The position numbers were made by a program, and so were the translations under genes. 25,955 nucleotides of DNA from an uncultured Oscillospiraceae bacterium (GTDB lineage: Bacteria > Bacillota > Clostridia > Oscillospirales > Ruminococcaceae): the NCBI GenBank assembly GCA_934457235.1, contig CAKSHT010000013.1, forward strand, positions 1 to 25,955, written 5' to 3'. The notes below the pieces were generated by a model. That model had not been told where the DNA came from and searched no databases. It worked only from the letters and a program-made list of their open reading frames with translations. Each line of letters opens with the position of its first letter. The stretch's first letter is position 1. Shown one piece after another: positions 5,523-13,464 of the stretch.

Positions 5523-8228
5523 ATGACGAATAATATTTATTCAGACGGCGTGCTGGTCTACGACAGATTTTACTGTCGCAGACCGGTCACACCTCTGCTT
5601 GTGATAAAAAGGATACTCATGGCGACAGCGTTCTGCGTGTGTTCCATGATGTTCATTCTCAGCAGCTGGGGATTTCCCGTGAGCCTGCCTGCGATGGCGG
5701 CGGTCTGCGGCGGCTCCTGCGTGCTGTTTTCGGCACTTTTCGTTTTTGTGAAAAAGCGCTGGGTGATACTGGGGTTGACTGCGATTTCCGGGCTTCTCGT
5801 CTGGTGGAATTTCGATGTGCTTGTCAGAAAACTCAGTTATTTTGCGGACGCATGCATGCTTCTCGTCGAGGGACGTTTTCTGTACCCGCGGCGGTTTTTA
5901 TTTAACCGATATGAAACGCTTGACGAAGCTAATCTGAAATTCGTGAGCGGCGTAGCGCTGGGTACTGTCATACTTTGCGCGCTGTATGGACTTGTCGTTG
6001 CCTTGTGCACCTCCGGGAAATTGAAGCTGCTGGCGCCGACGCTGATATTCATCGGACTCTGCGTGCCTATGCTGATCTCTGAAAACCTGGAGTTTTCGCT
6101 GTGGCTGATCCCTGCGCTGGCTTTCCTGGCGGGGCTTTTTGCTATCCGCAAGAATTACGCCGCCGGACTTGCCGTAAAACACAGCAGTTCGTCGGATTAC
6201 CGCCGGCGCATGAAGCACGAGGAACGCTCGTTCTTAAAGCACATATCCTCCGCACCGCTGATGAAGCGCACTGAAATGCGCAGCAACTACTACTCGAAGT
6301 ATTTCAGCTCCGGAATGTACTGCGCGGCACTTGCCGGTGTTTCCCTCATGATAGGCGCGGCGCTCATTCCGAAGGGCGGCAGCATTGATTACACAAGCGT
6401 GTACGAATTCATCGCGAACCTGGGGCAGGGCGCGGCCATGGAGCAGTCGCCGTTTGACGATGGCTCCGCTTCCGAGTTCTTCTCGCACGGCGGCGACAAG
6501 CAGGAGCTGCTCAACGTCATATCCCCCGGCAGAGGGGAGCGGCCGATGCTGCATGTACAGTACACCGGAGGTCGCCCGTTCTACCTTCGCGGCGATATCG
6601 GCATAGATTTCACCGGACAGGCCTGGACGACGGTTGTCGGCAGCGAGCCTGACAGCTGGACTTCCACCGGATTGAAGGAGAATTACAGACCCTGCGAGAA
6701 CCGCGTGATTTCCGCGCTGGTAACGGCTTTTGATTCGTACGGACACCGGACGCAGGACGGACTTCCCGTCATATCCACGTCCGATGTGGATATAGAGTAC
6801 CTGTGTGACACGGATGTCGTGTTTCTGCCGAGCTATACGGCGGAGTATACGTTTTATAATAATCCGAGCTTCAATGTTTTCGGCGATTATGCAGTGAGAG
6901 TCAGCGCCGAAGCCGGAAACCGCGTGAACTCCGTTCAGTGTACGGCGCTGATACCGTCCTATACGAGCAACGAGCGTAACTCCGGCGACAGCGCCTCGCT
7001 GGACTATATCGAGCGGCTGTTTGACGACGCCGGCTGCACTCCGGACGATATCTACAGCTCTGTGGTTCCGGAAATGAATCAGTCCGGTATTTTGTCCGAC
7101 TACGAGCGCTATGTTTATGATACCTACCTTGGGATCCCGGATAATTTCAGCCAGGACATTTCAACTTATATAACGCGGCAGATGCCGGAGCTTACACAGC
7201 TCGTCGGCGACGGATATTCCGTATACGATATCGCGAACTATGTATCGGAGTACCTCCGCACGAATTACACCTACTCGCTGGACGGAGCGAACGACAGCCG
7301 CAATCCTGTAATGCAGTTCCTTGAGGAAACCAGGCACGGCCACTGTTCGCTTTACGCCAGTGCAATGACGCTTATCCTGCGTGAGATCGGAATCCCCGCG
7401 CGTTACTGCACGGGATTCTACGTCGAAGCGCCTGAGGGCAGCGATTCCGTGATGCTCCGGGAAAAGAACCTGCATGCATGGGTAGAGGTGTATGTCGGTC
7501 AGTACGGCTGGGTCACATTTGACCCGACAAGCTCCGCTGCATATCCCGATCGCAGGAATGAAGCCGTTTCCGGGACAGACGACAGCATTGTGACGACAAC
7601 TGACGAGCCGGTATCTGCTGCTACAGTCCAGCCGACGGAGAACGCCGAGCAGACGGCGGATACTGCCGTCACCGAGGATATCCACGCGCCCACAAACGAC
7701 GTACAGACGGCAGAAAACGGCACGTCTGATATCGTTCCGATAATCCCCGACGAACCTCAGGGCCCCGGATTCTTTGAGATCATCGCACCGTATATCCCTG
7801 CGGCGCTCGCAGTTGTTGCAGCCGCAGCGATTATTGCATTTATCCTCATGCGGCTGAGAAAGCTGCATAACTCCGCGCGGGAAGCTCTGGAAAGGCTCCG
7901 TGACGCTGACGGAAACAGCCGCGCGATTCTGACGCTCATACTGGAGCTTCTGGAGCATCTGAAGCTCCGCCCTGGCAGGGGAGAGCTTCCGAAGATGTTC
8001 TGGCACCGCGTCGATGGGAAACTCAGCACCGGATTTGAGGATCTTTCGGAGCTTCTGGAAGCAATGGAATTCGGCTCCCACGAAATTTCCGCCGATGAAA
8101 AGAGCGCGCTGTTTGCACAGCTGGAGAAGCTCATCGGAGCAATAAATCCGTTCCGATTCCCTGGAAATATCCGTGTTTTAAGGCTTATCCGGGACGCTGA
8201 TACTGCGTATACCAGTAAAATTCCATAA
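5523..8228 (+). CDS. Large membrane protein with extracytoplasmic transglutaminase-like domain (TgpA-like)
   Basis: A 901-residue protein. About six membrane segments lie in the N-terminal 285 residues (roughly 28-50, 54-76, 79-97, 140-162, 165-208 and 263-283). A large outer region (285-750) carries a transglutaminase-like core with its Cys-His-Asp triad: Cys608 in HGHCSLYA, His651 in LHAWVEV and Asp667 in WVTFDPTS. A Thr/Glu-rich linker (about 685-745) follows, then a final membrane helix (753-777) and a cytoplasmic tail of about 125 residues. This is the TgpA-like plan seen in bacteria next to MoxR/DUF58 genes, but here the partner is a tubulin-like gene 15 bases upstream and no MoxR or DUF58 gene is present. 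The papain-like fold suggests a peptidase or crosslinking activity on cell-surface protein or peptide; the substrate is unknown. RBS AAGGAA is at about 5512-5517. Confidence 0.85.
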   Translation: MTNNIYSDGVLVYDRFYCRRPVTPLLVIKRILMATAFCVCSMMFILSSWGFPVSLPAMAAVCGGSCVLFSALFVFVKKRWVILGLTAISGLLVWWNFDVLVRKLSYFADACMLLVEGRFLYPRRFLFNRYETLDEANLKFVSGVALGTVILCALYGLVVALCTSGKLKLLAPTLIFIGLCVPMLISENLEFSLWLIPALAFLAGLFAIRKNYAAGLAVKHSSSSDYRRRMKHEERSFLKHISSAPLMKRTEMRSNYYSKYFSSGMYCAALAGVSLMIGAALIPKGGSIDYTSVYEFIANLGQGAAMEQSPFDDGSASEFFSHGGDKQELLNVISPGRGERPMLHVQYTGGRPFYLRGDIGIDFTGQAWTTVVGSEPDSWTSTGLKENYRPCENRVISALVTAFDSYGHRTQDGLPVISTSDVDIEYLCDTDVVFLPSYTAEYTFYNNPSFNVFGDYAVRVSAEAGNRVNSVQCTALIPSYTSNERNSGDSASLDYIERLFDDAGCTPDDIYSSVVPEMNQSGILSDYERYVYDTYLGIPDNFSQDISTYITRQMPELTQLVGDGYSVYDIANYVSEYLRTNYTYSLDGANDSRNPVMQFLEETRHGHCSLYASAMTLILREIGIPARYCTGFYVEAPEGSDSVMLREKNLHAWVEVYVGQYGWVTFDPTSSAAYPDRRNEAVSGTDDSIVTTTDEPVSAATVQPTENAEQTADTAVTEDIHAPTNDVQTAENGTSDIVPIIPDEPQGPGFFEIIAPYIPAALAVVAAAAIIAFILMRLRKLHNSAREALERLRDADGNSRAILTLILELLEHLKLRPGRGELPKMFWHRVDGKLSTGFEDLSELLEAMEFGSHEISADEKSALFAQLEKLIGAINPFRFPGNIRVLRLIRDADTAYTSKIP

Positions 8229-8246
8229 AATAATTGCGGGAATTGT

Positions 8247-8265
8247 AAAAATCATGTTGATTTTT
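8247..8265. repeat. AT-rich inverted repeat overlapping the -35 of the DHH gene
   Basis: AAAAATCA (8247-8254) and TGATTTTT (8258-8265) are separated by three bases. It may act as a weak terminator for the transglutaminase gene (T-run on the right arm) or as an operator, since it covers the -35 hexamer at 8257-8262. Confidence 0.35.
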
Positions 8266-8285
8266 GCGGACTTATTTGCTATAAT
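8257..8285 (+). promoter_or_regulatory. Sigma-A promoter for the DHH phosphoesterase gene
   Basis: TTGATT (8257-8262) and TATAAT (8280-8285) are 17 bases apart. The leader of about 60 bases holds a 14-base perfect AT palindrome (8320-8333). Confidence 0.7.
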
Positions 8286-8319
8286 ATATATTAGCAGATA
8301 TTTTGTCCTGCTGAACTGA

Positions 8320-8333
8320 AAAATAATTATTTT
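8320..8333. repeat. AT-only perfect palindrome in the leader of the DHH gene
   Basis: AAAATAATTATTTT is self-complementary and lies about 20 bases before the start codon. It could be a regulator site or chance in AT-rich DNA. Confidence 0.3.
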
Positions 8334-8352
8334 ATCATAGAGAGGTATCATC

Positions 8353-9291
8353 ATGAGACTGATAACACGTTCGGATTTTGATGGACTTGCCTGCGGTGCG
8401 CTGCTTCTGTGCGCCGGCGTTGTCGAGCCGGATTCCTGGACATTTGCCCACCCGAAGGATCTCCAGGACGGACTTATCCCGGTGACTGAGAACGACGTTC
8501 TTGCCAATGTTCCGTTTGTCGAGGGCTGCGGTCTGTGGTTCGACCATCATTCCAGCGAGGAGGAGCGCAGAAAGTACAAGGGCAGATACAAGGGCGAGAG
8601 CCGTATCACTCCCAGCTGCGCGCGTATCATCTATGAGTACTACGGAGGCAAGGAGCGCTTCCCGAATTTCGATGACCTCATGGAAGCCGTTGACAAGGTG
8701 GACAGCGGAAACCTTACCCGCGAAGAGATACTTAATCCCCAGGGCTGGATACTTATCGGATTCCTGATGGATCCCCGTACCGGTCTTGGCAGATTCAGAA
8801 ACTTCACTATCAGTAACTATCAGCTGATGGAGAAGCTGCTGAAGTGCTGCGCATACATGACCACCGATGAAATTCTTGCGATGCCAGATATCCAGGAGCG
8901 CATCAAGCTCTACAACGAGCAGACCGAGAAGTTCAAGGAAATGGTACATAAGTACACCCGCGTCGAGGGCGATGTGATAATCACCGACCTGCGCGGCGTT
9001 GACACCATTTACACCGGCAACCGCTTCCTTATCTACAGCCTGTATCCTGAGCAGAACATATCCTGCTGGATAGTAAACGGTAAGGGAGGAAAGGGCTGCT
9101 CCTGCGCAGTTGGTTATTCGATACTCAACCGCACCAGCCATGTCAATGTCGGTTCGCTGATGCTGAAATACGGCGGCGGCGGGCACATGGCGGTAGGTAC
9201 CTGCCAGTTCCCGGACGACCAGATGGCGGAAAAGGTTCCCCAGCTGCTCAACGAGCTTGTTAATTATGATAAGCTCTACAATGTAAAGTGA
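8353..9291 (+). CDS. DHH-family phosphoesterase
   Basis: A 312-residue soluble protein. The N-terminal DHH domain shows metal-binding motifs I (SDFDGLACG, 7-15) and III (FDHHSS, 63-68, with Asp64, His65 and His66) and an Asp at about 93-96 (AVDKVD). The C-terminal DHHA1-like part has the substrate-binding glycine loop KYGGGGHMAVG (272-282). The family cleaves phosphodiester or phosphoanhydride bonds in nanoRNA, cyclic dinucleotides or polyphosphate. Which one applies here cannot be told; it lacks the GdpP PAS/GGDEF modules and is not an obvious RecJ. It has its own promoter and is closed by a strong terminator, so it is transcribed alone. RBS AGAGGT at 8341-8346. Confidence 0.85.
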   Translation: MRLITRSDFDGLACGALLLCAGVVEPDSWTFAHPKDLQDGLIPVTENDVLANVPFVEGCGLWFDHHSSEEERRKYKGRYKGESRITPSCARIIYEYYGGKERFPNFDDLMEAVDKVDSGNLTREEILNPQGWILIGFLMDPRTGLGRFRNFTISNYQLMEKLLKCCAYMTTDEILAMPDIQERIKLYNEQTEKFKEMVHKYTRVEGDVIITDLRGVDTIYTGNRFLIYSLYPEQNISCWIVNGKGGKGCSCAVGYSILNRTSHVNVGSLMLKYGGGGHMAVGTCQFPDDQMAEKVPQLLNELVNYDKLYNVK

Positions 9292-9299
9292 ATATCCAG

Positions 9300-9327
9300 C
9301 CGGGCGGTCGATGATCGCCCGGTTTTT
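9300..9327 (+). terminator. Intrinsic terminator after the DHH gene
   Basis: CCGGGCGGTC (9300-9309) pairs with GATCGCCCGG (9313-9322), ten pairs including one G-U, with a three-base loop and five T residues. Strong and well placed, nine bases after the stop. Confidence 0.9.
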
Positions 9328-9347
9328 GCATTTTGAACAAAAAAGCA

Positions 9348-9376
9348 TTGACGAAAAAGACATTTTGTGATAAAAT
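9348..9376 (+). promoter_or_regulatory. Sigma-A promoter heading the long tmk gene run
   Basis: TTGACG (9348-9353) and TAAAAT (9371-9376) with 17 bases between them, 29 bases before the tmk start at 9405. It is the only good promoter I see before the terminator at 24556-24585, because the intergenic gaps after it are too short for further ones outside coding sequence. Confidence 0.65.
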
Positions 9377-9404
9377 AATAATGTATATTTATGCGAGGGG
9401 AATT

Positions 9405-10070
9405 ATGACCATGAACAAGGGAAAGATAATCGTGTTGGAAGGACTTGACGGCTGCGGAAAGTCCACACAGCTGGAGCTTCTCACTTCGTCGCTCAGCGAA
9501 AAGCATGCGGCGCGACTGATAAGCTTCCCGAATTACGAAAGCAGCACCGGACGCGTGGTGTCGGATTATCTGCATGGAGCTATCCCCTGCGATGGGATTA
9601 ACGGAGCATTTGCGGCTTCCGCATTTTATGCGGCTGACCGCTATGCAAGCTATGTCACCGACTGGAAGCGCGACCGCGACACCGGGACTGACATTGTATC
9701 CGGCAGATACACGACTTCCAATGCGATATACCAGATGACGAAGCTCCCGCGGGAGCAGTGGGACGGATTCCTTGAATGGCTTTGGGATTTTGAGTATAAT
9801 AAGCTCGGACTTCCAGAACCGGATCTGGTGCTGTTCCTGGACATGCCGATAGAGGTATCCCAGAAGCTGCTTTCCGGCAGATACAACGGCGACGAGAGTC
9901 AGAAGGATATTCACGAAAAGAACGTGACATTTCTGCGGGCGTGCCGCGAAAGCGCGCTCTATACCGCGGAGAAATGCGGCTGGAAGATAATACCGTGTTC
10001 CGGTGGAAGTGCACCGCTTCCGATAGCGGATATAGCCGCCAGAATAAAAGAAGAAGCAGAGAGAATTTAA
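9405..10070 (+). CDS. tmk: Thymidylate kinase
   Basis: Phosphorylates dTMP to dTDP with ATP, the step that commits both de novo and salvaged dTMP to dTTP. The 221-residue length is usual. The P-loop GLDGCGKS (13-20) stands right at the N-terminus, and the DRYASY (about 83-88) and SGRYTTSNAIYQ (about 101-112) segments match the dTMP-binding and DR(Y/H) region of the family. A LID-like region SGRYNGDESQKDIHEKN follows. The start is ATG 9405, because GAGGGG at 9395-9400 precedes it and the protein then opens MTMNKGKIIVLEGLDG as in homologues; an open frame back to 9333 has no ribosome binding site and would begin before the promoter. The stop overlaps the next ATG by one base (TAATG). Confidence 0.9.
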   Translation: MTMNKGKIIVLEGLDGCGKSTQLELLTSSLSEKHAARLISFPNYESSTGRVVSDYLHGAIPCDGINGAFAASAFYAADRYASYVTDWKRDRDTGTDIVSGRYTTSNAIYQMTKLPREQWDGFLEWLWDFEYNKLGLPEPDLVLFLDMPIEVSQKLLSGRYNGDESQKDIHEKNVTFLRACRESALYTAEKCGWKIIPCSGGSAPLPIADIAARIKEEAERI

Positions 10071-10963
10071 TGGCTGATTTTAATTTCAGAAAGCCGGAGA
10101 TATCCGACCGAGAGTGGGCTGAAAAGCTGCTTGCAATTTCGGATTTTCGCGGCTGCCTGTATACCTTTGGCAACAATTATGTGTGGAAGGACGTTTACAA
10201 CGTTGGAATATGCCGCTGGCAGGATTTCTACCTCCTGCGGAATTACGACCACTCCGAAACGCCGCGGTTTCTTTATCCGGCGGGAGCAGGCGATATTCGG
10301 CGGCTTATTGAGGAGCTGCGCATGTACTGCGCGGAACTTAACGTCCCGCTGCTGATGACCGCAAACCGCGAGTGCACCGAGAAGCTGCGTGCGCTATACC
10401 CGGACGTGACCGCAGAGCCGGATCGCGACGGATTTGACTACATCTACGAATCGTCAGACCTGGCGGAACTGAAAGGCAGAAAATACCATTCCAAGCGCAA
10501 CCATCTTAATCGGTTTTACGAAAACGACTGGCGTTTCGAGCGGATAACCCCCGATAACATCGCGTACTGCGTCGAAATCCTGGAGCAGTGGCTTCAGGCT
10601 GACCCGGAGCCGGACCCAGACAAGCGAATCGAATCGGATGTTGTTCGCCTGAGCCTTGACGAGTTTTCGCAGCTTGGCTACCGCGGAGGGATACTGTTCG
10701 TGAATGGCGCTCCACAGGCGTTTACGTTCGGCGAGCGTTCCGCTTCGGATACGTTCATCGTGCACGCGGAAAAGGCGCTGCTGAATTACCAGGGGGCCTA
10801 TACCGCGATAAACTGCGAGTTCGCAAAAACGCTGACCGATGAATTCCGGTACATCAACCGGGAGGAGGATACCGGCTCGGAGGGGCTGCGTAAGGCGAAG
10901 CTCTCCTATCACCCGGCATTCCTTGAAGAAAAATATTTACTGACATTTGGAGGTACGACATGA
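10070..10963 (+). CDS. DUF2156 (GNAT-fold, LPG-synthase-C-like) protein
   Basis: A 297-residue soluble protein of the DUF2156 family, related to the C-terminal aminoacyl-transfer domain of phosphatidylglycerol lysyltransferases but without the membrane flippase half. Visible family segments are KYHSKRNHLNRF (138-149), a loop with QLGYRGGILFVNG (about 200-212), and the conserved end NREEDTGSEGLRKAKLSYHP. The substrate is unknown; a cytoplasmic acyl or aminoacyl transferase is the most that can be inferred. The start is ATG 10070, sharing a base with the tmk stop; a longer frame back to 9941 lies inside tmk and is not supported. It overlaps the next gene by four bases (ATGA). Confidence 0.82.
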   Translation: MADFNFRKPEISDREWAEKLLAISDFRGCLYTFGNNYVWKDVYNVGICRWQDFYLLRNYDHSETPRFLYPAGAGDIRRLIEELRMYCAELNVPLLMTANRECTEKLRALYPDVTAEPDRDGFDYIYESSDLAELKGRKYHSKRNHLNRFYENDWRFERITPDNIAYCVEILEQWLQADPEPDPDKRIESDVVRLSLDEFSQLGYRGGILFVNGAPQAFTFGERSASDTFIVHAEKALLNYQGAYTAINCEFAKTLTDEFRYINREEDTGSEGLRKAKLSYHPAFLEEKYLLTFGGTT

Positions 10964-11505
10964 TATACGCATTTTTAGCAGACGGATTTGAAGAAACTGA
11001 GGCAATTGCTCCTATAGACATGCTCAGACGCGCAAAGCTGGAAGTAAAGACAGTCGGCGTAGGCACGGCGGCTCCCACCAGCTCCCACGGAATAAAGGTT
11101 ACTGCTGATATAACCGAATCGGACGTAAAGCTTGACGGCGATCTCAAGCTCATCGTGCTCCCCGGCGGAATGCCCGGAACGCTGCACCTTGAGGCTTCAA
11201 AGACCGTTCAGTCCGCGATAGCATACTGCGCAGAGAATGGTATACCGGTAGGCGCTATATGTGCGGCGCCGTCCATTCTGGGCAAGCTGGGGCTTCTGTC
11301 CGGCAGGGACGCCGTGTGCTTTCCGGGCTTTGAGCAGTACCTTCAGGGCGCGAAGGTTCAGAACAAGCTGTGCGTGACCGACGGTAAATTCACGACAGCA
11401 TGCGGTGCAGGCGCTGCAATTGAATTTGGTCTGGAGCTGGTAAAGGTGCTCTGCGGCGCTGAAAAGTCCGAAGAGCTGCGTCATGCCATCGTAGCAGACA
11501 GATGA
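10960..11505 (+). CDS. DJ-1/PfpI (ThiJ/YajL) family protein
   Basis: A 181-residue protein with the flavodoxin-like DJ-1 fold. It shows DGFEETEAIAPIDMLRRA (8-25), with the acidic residue near Glu12 that contacts the nucleophile, LPGGMPG (67-73), and the nucleophile elbow GAICAAPSILG with Cys101. The family includes protein chaperones and deglycases/glyoxalases acting in carbonyl or oxidative stress; the exact activity in bacteria is debated. It overlaps both neighbours by four bases, which supports coupled translation within the run. Confidence 0.92.
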   Translation: MIYAFLADGFEETEAIAPIDMLRRAKLEVKTVGVGTAAPTSSHGIKVTADITESDVKLDGDLKLIVLPGGMPGTLHLEASKTVQSAIAYCAENGIPVGAICAAPSILGKLGLLSGRDAVCFPGFEQYLQGAKVQNKLCVTDGKFTTACGAGAAIEFGLELVKVLCGAEKSEELRHAIVADR

Positions 11506-12038
11506 GCATAACCGACGAAAAAAAGGCGCTTCGGAAAGCGCTGATACAGCGCCGCCGGGAGCTTTCCGCCGATGAAAAGCGCACGGCGGATGAACGGATA
11601 TTCCGGCAGCTTATACCGATGCTCGAAAAGTGCAGCGGTGTGTTCACATATGTTTCCACCGAGGTCGAGGTGGATACGCGCATGCTTATGGAATGGTGCT
11701 TTCGGCACGGAAAGCCGGTGGCAACTCCGGTTTCCGGCGACAGCGAGCTTACGTTCTATCCGGTGCGATCGATGGACGGGCTTGCGCCGGGTAGATTCAA
11801 CATAATGGAGCCGGCGGAACGCAAGTCACCCGCCGTTCCCGACGCGGATTCGCTGTGCGTCGTCCCGGCGCTGCTATGTGACAGGAGCGGTCTAAGACTA
11901 GGTTATGGACGCGGGTATTACGACAGATTCCTGGCGGGATTTCCGGGACGCTCTGTGATAATCTGCTATTCCGGGTTTGTCGGGGAAGTACCCGCAGAGC
12001 CGCACGACAGACGCGCGGACGCAGTAGTCACTGACTGA
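11502..12038 (+). CDS. 5-formyltetrahydrofolate cyclo-ligase
   Basis: Converts 5-formyl-THF to 5,10-methenyl-THF with ATP and so removes an inhibitory storage folate. The 178-residue protein has the N-terminal KKALRKALIQRRREL helix (7-21) and the signature RLGYGRGYYDRFL (132-144), which forms the ATP/folate site. Length is normal. It overlaps the DJ-1 gene by four bases; mltG follows after 22 bases. Placing a folate enzyme with tmk links it to one-carbon supply for dTMP synthesis, although thymidylate synthase itself is not in the window. Confidence 0.93.
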   Translation: MSITDEKKALRKALIQRRRELSADEKRTADERIFRQLIPMLEKCSGVFTYVSTEVEVDTRMLMEWCFRHGKPVATPVSGDSELTFYPVRSMDGLAPGRFNIMEPAERKSPAVPDADSLCVVPALLCDRSGLRLGYGRGYYDRFLAGFPGRSVIICYSGFVGEVPAEPHDRRADAVVTD

Positions 12039-12060
12039 CTGCTATACATGAGGTTTATTT

Positions 12061-13464
12061 ATGGACAAAAACAATTTTGATCAGCTGGGATTTCCGGTGA
12101 ATGGCGACGAGAACGAGGATTTCGACGCCACCCGCGAAATGAGCAGCATACAGGATTCAGACGTATTCGACGAGCGCTCCGGCATTGAGCCGCGGGATCG
12201 TTTCGCGGAGCTGAACAGCGCGGACGAAGCGGGGAGCACCCGCATGATGGATTCCATCACCGACCCGGATTTTCAGCCGGAGCCGAGCCGCCCGGCGAAT
12301 CCGGTAAGGAAGCGCAGAAAACGCAAAAAGAAAAAGCACTACTATAACCATACCCGCACTATGGGCCATATCTTCCTGGGGGTAGTTCTGTCCGTAGCTG
12401 CGGTCTGCGTTGGAATTTTCCTTGCATGGAAGGTGATCGTCGCGCTCCAGGATTACACCGGCATGGCTAAGAAGAAGCACGAGGCGAACATAACGATAAG
12501 CGACAGCATGAACGTGGACGATATCGCCGAAACGCTCTACGACAACGGGATAATCGAGATGCCGTGGCTGTTCAAGGCTTACATCAATTACACGGACAAG
12601 GCTGAGGGATTCCTTGACGGAGAGTACACCGTGAATTCCGGAATGTCCTACAGCAGTATCATTTCGCTGCTCAAGACCGTACGCACTTATACGAGCACCG
12701 TGACCGTAATGATTCCCGAAGGCTCTAACGCCCAGCAGATCGGTCAGCTCCTGGAGGAAAATTACGTCTGCCGCGCTGAGGATTTCGAGAAATACTATCG
12801 CACAAAGCTCGACAAGTACGACTTTGAGGAGCAGATAAACGTTACTGACACGCGCTTCTATGCCCTTGAGGGCTACCTGTTCCCGGATACCTACGAGTTC
12901 TATGTCATAGACGACCTCAAGGATAATCCGAACTTCGACACCACCGAGTATGCAAAGCAGGCTGCCGAAAAGATGTACGCCAACTTTGAGAGCAAGATCA
13001 CCAGGGATATGTATTCCCGCGCGGACGAACTCGGAATGACGTTCGACCAGGTGATAACCCTCGCTTCTATCATTCAGAAAGAGGGAACGAACGCCGATAA
13101 TATGGAGAACATTTCCTCCGTATTCCACAACAGACTTGCAAATCACTACGAGTTCCCGCACCTCCAGTCGGATACGACGGAGTATTATATCCGCGACTGC
13201 ATCAGACCCAATATCCCGGCGGATTCCGAGGAGCTTTACGCGGACATCATCAACGCATACGACACCTATGTCTGCGACGGACTTCCCGCAGGACCGATAT
13301 GCAGTCCGGGACTTGAGGCGATAAACGCAGCGCTCTACCCGGCAGAAACCGATTACTATTACTTCCTGAGCAGCAGCGACGGGGTATTCTACTACGCAAA
13401 TACCGCAGAAAAGCACGAGCAGAACATCATCGACGCCGCACTGCGTGAGGAGGAAAACGACTAA
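12061..13464 (+). CDS. mltG: Endolytic peptidoglycan transglycosylase MltG
   Basis: Cleaves nascent glycan strands near the membrane and helps set strand length. The 467-residue protein has a long acidic, probably disordered cytoplasmic N-terminus (1-82), a basic stop-transfer patch (RKRRKRKKKK, 83-92), one membrane helix (about 104-128), a LysM-like region (about 145-235) and the YceG catalytic domain with the invariant Glu341 in LASIIQKEG and the segments VFHNRL and LPAGPICSPG. The cytoplasmic part contains two copies of an 11-residue repeat starting TREMSSI (24-34) and TRMMDSI (60-70). RBS GAGGT lies at about 12050-12054. The following U32 gene starts directly after the stop codon. In Bacillus mltG (yrrL) is likewise followed by the U32 genes, so the synteny is old. 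Confidence 0.95.
   Translation: MDKNNFDQLGFPVNGDENEDFDATREMSSIQDSDVFDERSGIEPRDRFAELNSADEAGSTRMMDSITDPDFQPEPSRPANPVRKRRKRKKKKHYYNHTRTMGHIFLGVVLSVAAVCVGIFLAWKVIVALQDYTGMAKKKHEANITISDSMNVDDIAETLYDNGIIEMPWLFKAYINYTDKAEGFLDGEYTVNSGMSYSSIISLLKTVRTYTSTVTVMIPEGSNAQQIGQLLEENYVCRAEDFEKYYRTKLDKYDFEEQINVTDTRFYALEGYLFPDTYEFYVIDDLKDNPNFDTTEYAKQAAEKMYANFESKITRDMYSRADELGMTFDQVITLASIIQKEGTNADNMENISSVFHNRLANHYEFPHLQSDTTEYYIRDCIRPNIPADSEELYADIINAYDTYVCDGLPAGPICSPGLEAINAALYPAETDYYYFLSSSDGVFYYANTAEKHEQNIIDAALREEEND

Noticed and set aside
7161..8081. A 306-residue minus-strand frame opposite the transglutaminase gene
   Set aside because: It is the complement of the catalytic and tail region of a well-supported gene, with Cys/Arg-rich low-quality translation.
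8335..9363. A 342-residue minus-strand frame opposite the DHH gene
   Set aside because: The plus strand encodes a clear DHH phosphoesterase with promoter and terminator; the antisense frame runs through that terminator and promoter.
9333..9404. N-terminal extension of thymidylate kinase
   Set aside because: It starts upstream of the promoter at 9348-9376 and has no ribosome binding site; the kinase P-loop normally lies close to the N-terminus.
12061..13464. MltG catalytic motif LASIIQKEG seemed to lack a Glu found in the E. coli form (IVEKE)
   Set aside because: As far as I recall Firmicutes enzymes normally have Gln at the first position, and the invariant Glu is the later one, which is present at 341.
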